NCBI GenBank assembly: GCA_902572155.1
Contig: CACGET010000003.1
Span: forward strand, 1 to 33,022
DNA length: 33,022 nt
Reading direction: 5' to 3'
Source of the DNA: an uncultured Pelagibacteraceae bacterium
GTDB taxonomy: Bacteria; Pseudomonadota; Alphaproteobacteria; Pelagibacterales; Pelagibacteraceae
The notes below the pieces were generated by a model. The model was not told where the DNA came from. It worked only from the letters and a program-made list of their open reading frames with translations, and ran no database searches. Shown here piece by piece: positions 32,511-33,022 of this stretch. The first letter of the stretch is position 1; each line of letters starts with the position of its first letter. Both the position numbers and the translations under genes were made by a program.

Positions 32511-32525
32511 GAACAAAACAAGAAC
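32511..32525 (+). promoter_or_regulatory. LexA (SOS) box of umuDC, perfect alphaproteobacterial type
   Basis: GAACAAAACAAGAAC is GAAC-N7-GAAC, the reverse complement of GTTC-N7-GTTC, the LexA operator known from Alphaproteobacteria. It ends on the base before the umuD ATG and begins three bases after the -10 box, so bound LexA would cover the transcription start. The placement before the classic SOS genes umuDC makes a chance match unlikely. Confidence 0.85.
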
Positions 32526-32921
32526 ATGAAACTAACCATACCTTACTATCTTCACAAAGCAGGCGCTGGCTTTCCTTCTCCTGCCACTGATTATATCGAA
32601 GAAGATATTGATCTAAACATGCATTTGATAAGAAATGTTCCAGCTACTTTTATTATAAGGGTGCAAGGTAAATCTATGGTCGATGTTGGAATTAATGATG
32701 GTGATTTACTGGTTGTTGATAAAAGTTTAAAACCAAAAAACTTTTCTACAGTAATCGCAAATGTTCATGATGAACTTGTAGTGAAAACTTTAGTTCAAGA
32801 AAGAGAAAAAAAGTTTTTAACATCGGGATCTAAAGAATTTTCTGACAGAATTTTAATTAACGAAGAACAAGATATTTTTATCTGGGGAGTTGTAACTTAT
32901 GTCATCCATTCTACATACTAA
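32526..32921 (+). CDS. umuD: UmuD, self-cleaving subunit of error-prone DNA polymerase V
   Basis: The 131-residue S24 peptidase-family protein is cut after DNA damage to the active UmuD' form, which joins UmuC. The cleavage site is Ala14-Gly15 in KAGAGFPSP, where E. coli has Cys24-Gly25; Ala-Gly is the scissile pair also found in LexA. The catalytic Ser50 (GKSMVD) and Lys87 (VVKTL) are 37 residues apart, the same spacing as E. coli Ser60/Lys97. DLNMHLIRNVPATFIIRV and INDGDLLVVDKS confirm UmuD over LexA: there is no DNA-binding domain and the N-terminal arm is only 14 residues. The ATG directly follows a perfect SOS box, and umuC overlaps its 3' end by 23 bases. Confidence 0.95.
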   Translation: MKLTIPYYLHKAGAGFPSPATDYIEEDIDLNMHLIRNVPATFIIRVQGKSMVDVGINDGDLLVVDKSLKPKNFSTVIANVHDELVVKTLVQEREKKFLTSGSKEFSDRILINEEQDIFIWGVVTYVIHSTY

Positions 32922-33022
32922 AAAGATAGCGCTAGTTGACTGTAATTCTTTTTATGTTTCTTGTGAAAGATTATTCAATCCTAAAATAAGAAAAAAACCT
33001 GTTGTTGTTTTATCTAATAATG
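32899..33022 (+). CDS. umuC: UmuC, Y-family DNA polymerase V catalytic subunit (3' end cut off by window)
   Basis: Only the first 41 residues are in the window. After MSSILHTKK comes IALVDCNSFYVSCERLFNP, the Y-family N-terminal motif with the catalytic Asp14 and the steric-gate region (SFYVSCE), then KPVVVLSNN. This is characteristic of UmuC rather than DinB (which has DMDxFFA). The ATG at 32899 is the only upstream ATG in frame and overlaps the end of umuD by 23 bases in another frame, so translation is probably coupled. It completes the umuDC lesion-bypass operon under the SOS box at 32511. Confidence 0.92.
   Translation, partial: MSSILHTKKIALVDCNSFYVSCERLFNPKIRKKPVVVLSNN

Noticed and set aside
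32362..32525. tRNA, small RNA or replication origin in the largest gap
   Set aside because: No cloverleaf or T-loop motif is visible, and only one DnaA box is present with no cluster.
1..33022. CRISPR arrays, insertion sequences, prophage or integrated islands
   Set aside because: No spaced repeats, transposase, integrase or terminal inverted repeats were seen; all genes are chromosomal housekeeping or metabolic types with uniform base composition.

Overview
The window is about 33 kb of very A+T-rich (roughly 70% by eye), tightly packed bacterial DNA. Gene families, short gaps and codon use point to a streamlined marine alphaproteobacterium of the SAR11 (Pelagibacterales) type. Supporting signs are many 1-11 base gene overlaps, convergent genes that share stop codons, a eukaryote-like class II NADP isocitrate dehydrogenase, and a direct-repeat LexA site of the alphaproteobacterial kind (GAAC-N7-GAAC) on umuD. 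The assignment is inference from content; no rRNA or species marker is present. I saw no tRNA or rRNA gene, insertion sequence, prophage, CRISPR array or gene-free stretch above 300 bases. The largest gap is 164 bases (32362-32525).

Layout. (1) 1-6463, plus strand: 3' part of fdhD, a fused diaphorase subunit (FdsG+FdsB) and the molybdenum subunit of an NAD-linked formate dehydrogenase, then selO. (2) 6468-8041, minus: a FOXRED1-like FAD oxidoreductase and a TspO protein. (3) 8066-8827, plus: a short-chain dehydrogenase. (4) 15046 down to 8824, minus: an apparent seven-gene operon of pxpB, pxpC, an EamA transporter, a flavin amine-oxidase-like protein, DUF1365, a cyclopropane-synthase-like methyltransferase and a DUF3833 lipoprotein. 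(5) 15074-17027, plus: pxpA, a secreted TPR protein and a TerC-family membrane protein. (6) 22972 down to 17024, minus: psd, pssA, rlmE, guaB (without CBS domains), a secreted TPR protein, guaA, panB. (7) 23048-25252, plus: icd and a GT9-like glycosyltransferase. (8) 32361 down to 25249, minus: two GFA-family zinc proteins, glycerate kinase, a TolC-like channel, recA with its own SOS-like site and terminator, then alaS. (9) 32526-33022, plus: umuD and the 5' end of umuC.

How the parts fit. The formate dehydrogenase would oxidise formate from C1 metabolism to make NADH. The two GFA proteins belong to a family historically linked to formaldehyde but are far away. The 8-13 kb set (SDR, DUF3833, CFA-like, DUF1365, flavin oxidase, with TspO next door) resembles a lipid-modification set that, as I recall, belongs to the singlet-oxygen (RpoE/ChrR) response in other proteobacteria. 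Here it is joined to 5-oxoprolinase genes, and the methyltransferase lacks two residues of the cyclopropane synthase active site. The 17-23 kb operon combines GMP synthesis, phosphatidylethanolamine synthesis, pantothenate synthesis and rRNA methylation. The right end is an SOS segment: recA and umuDC carry related LexA-type sites, and the umuD site lies between the -10 box and the start codon.

The strongest items for a second look are the CFA-like lipid cluster, the two SOS sites and the umuD promoter geometry, the CBS-less IMP dehydrogenase, and the altered iron-sulfur ligand pattern in the fused formate dehydrogenase subunit.
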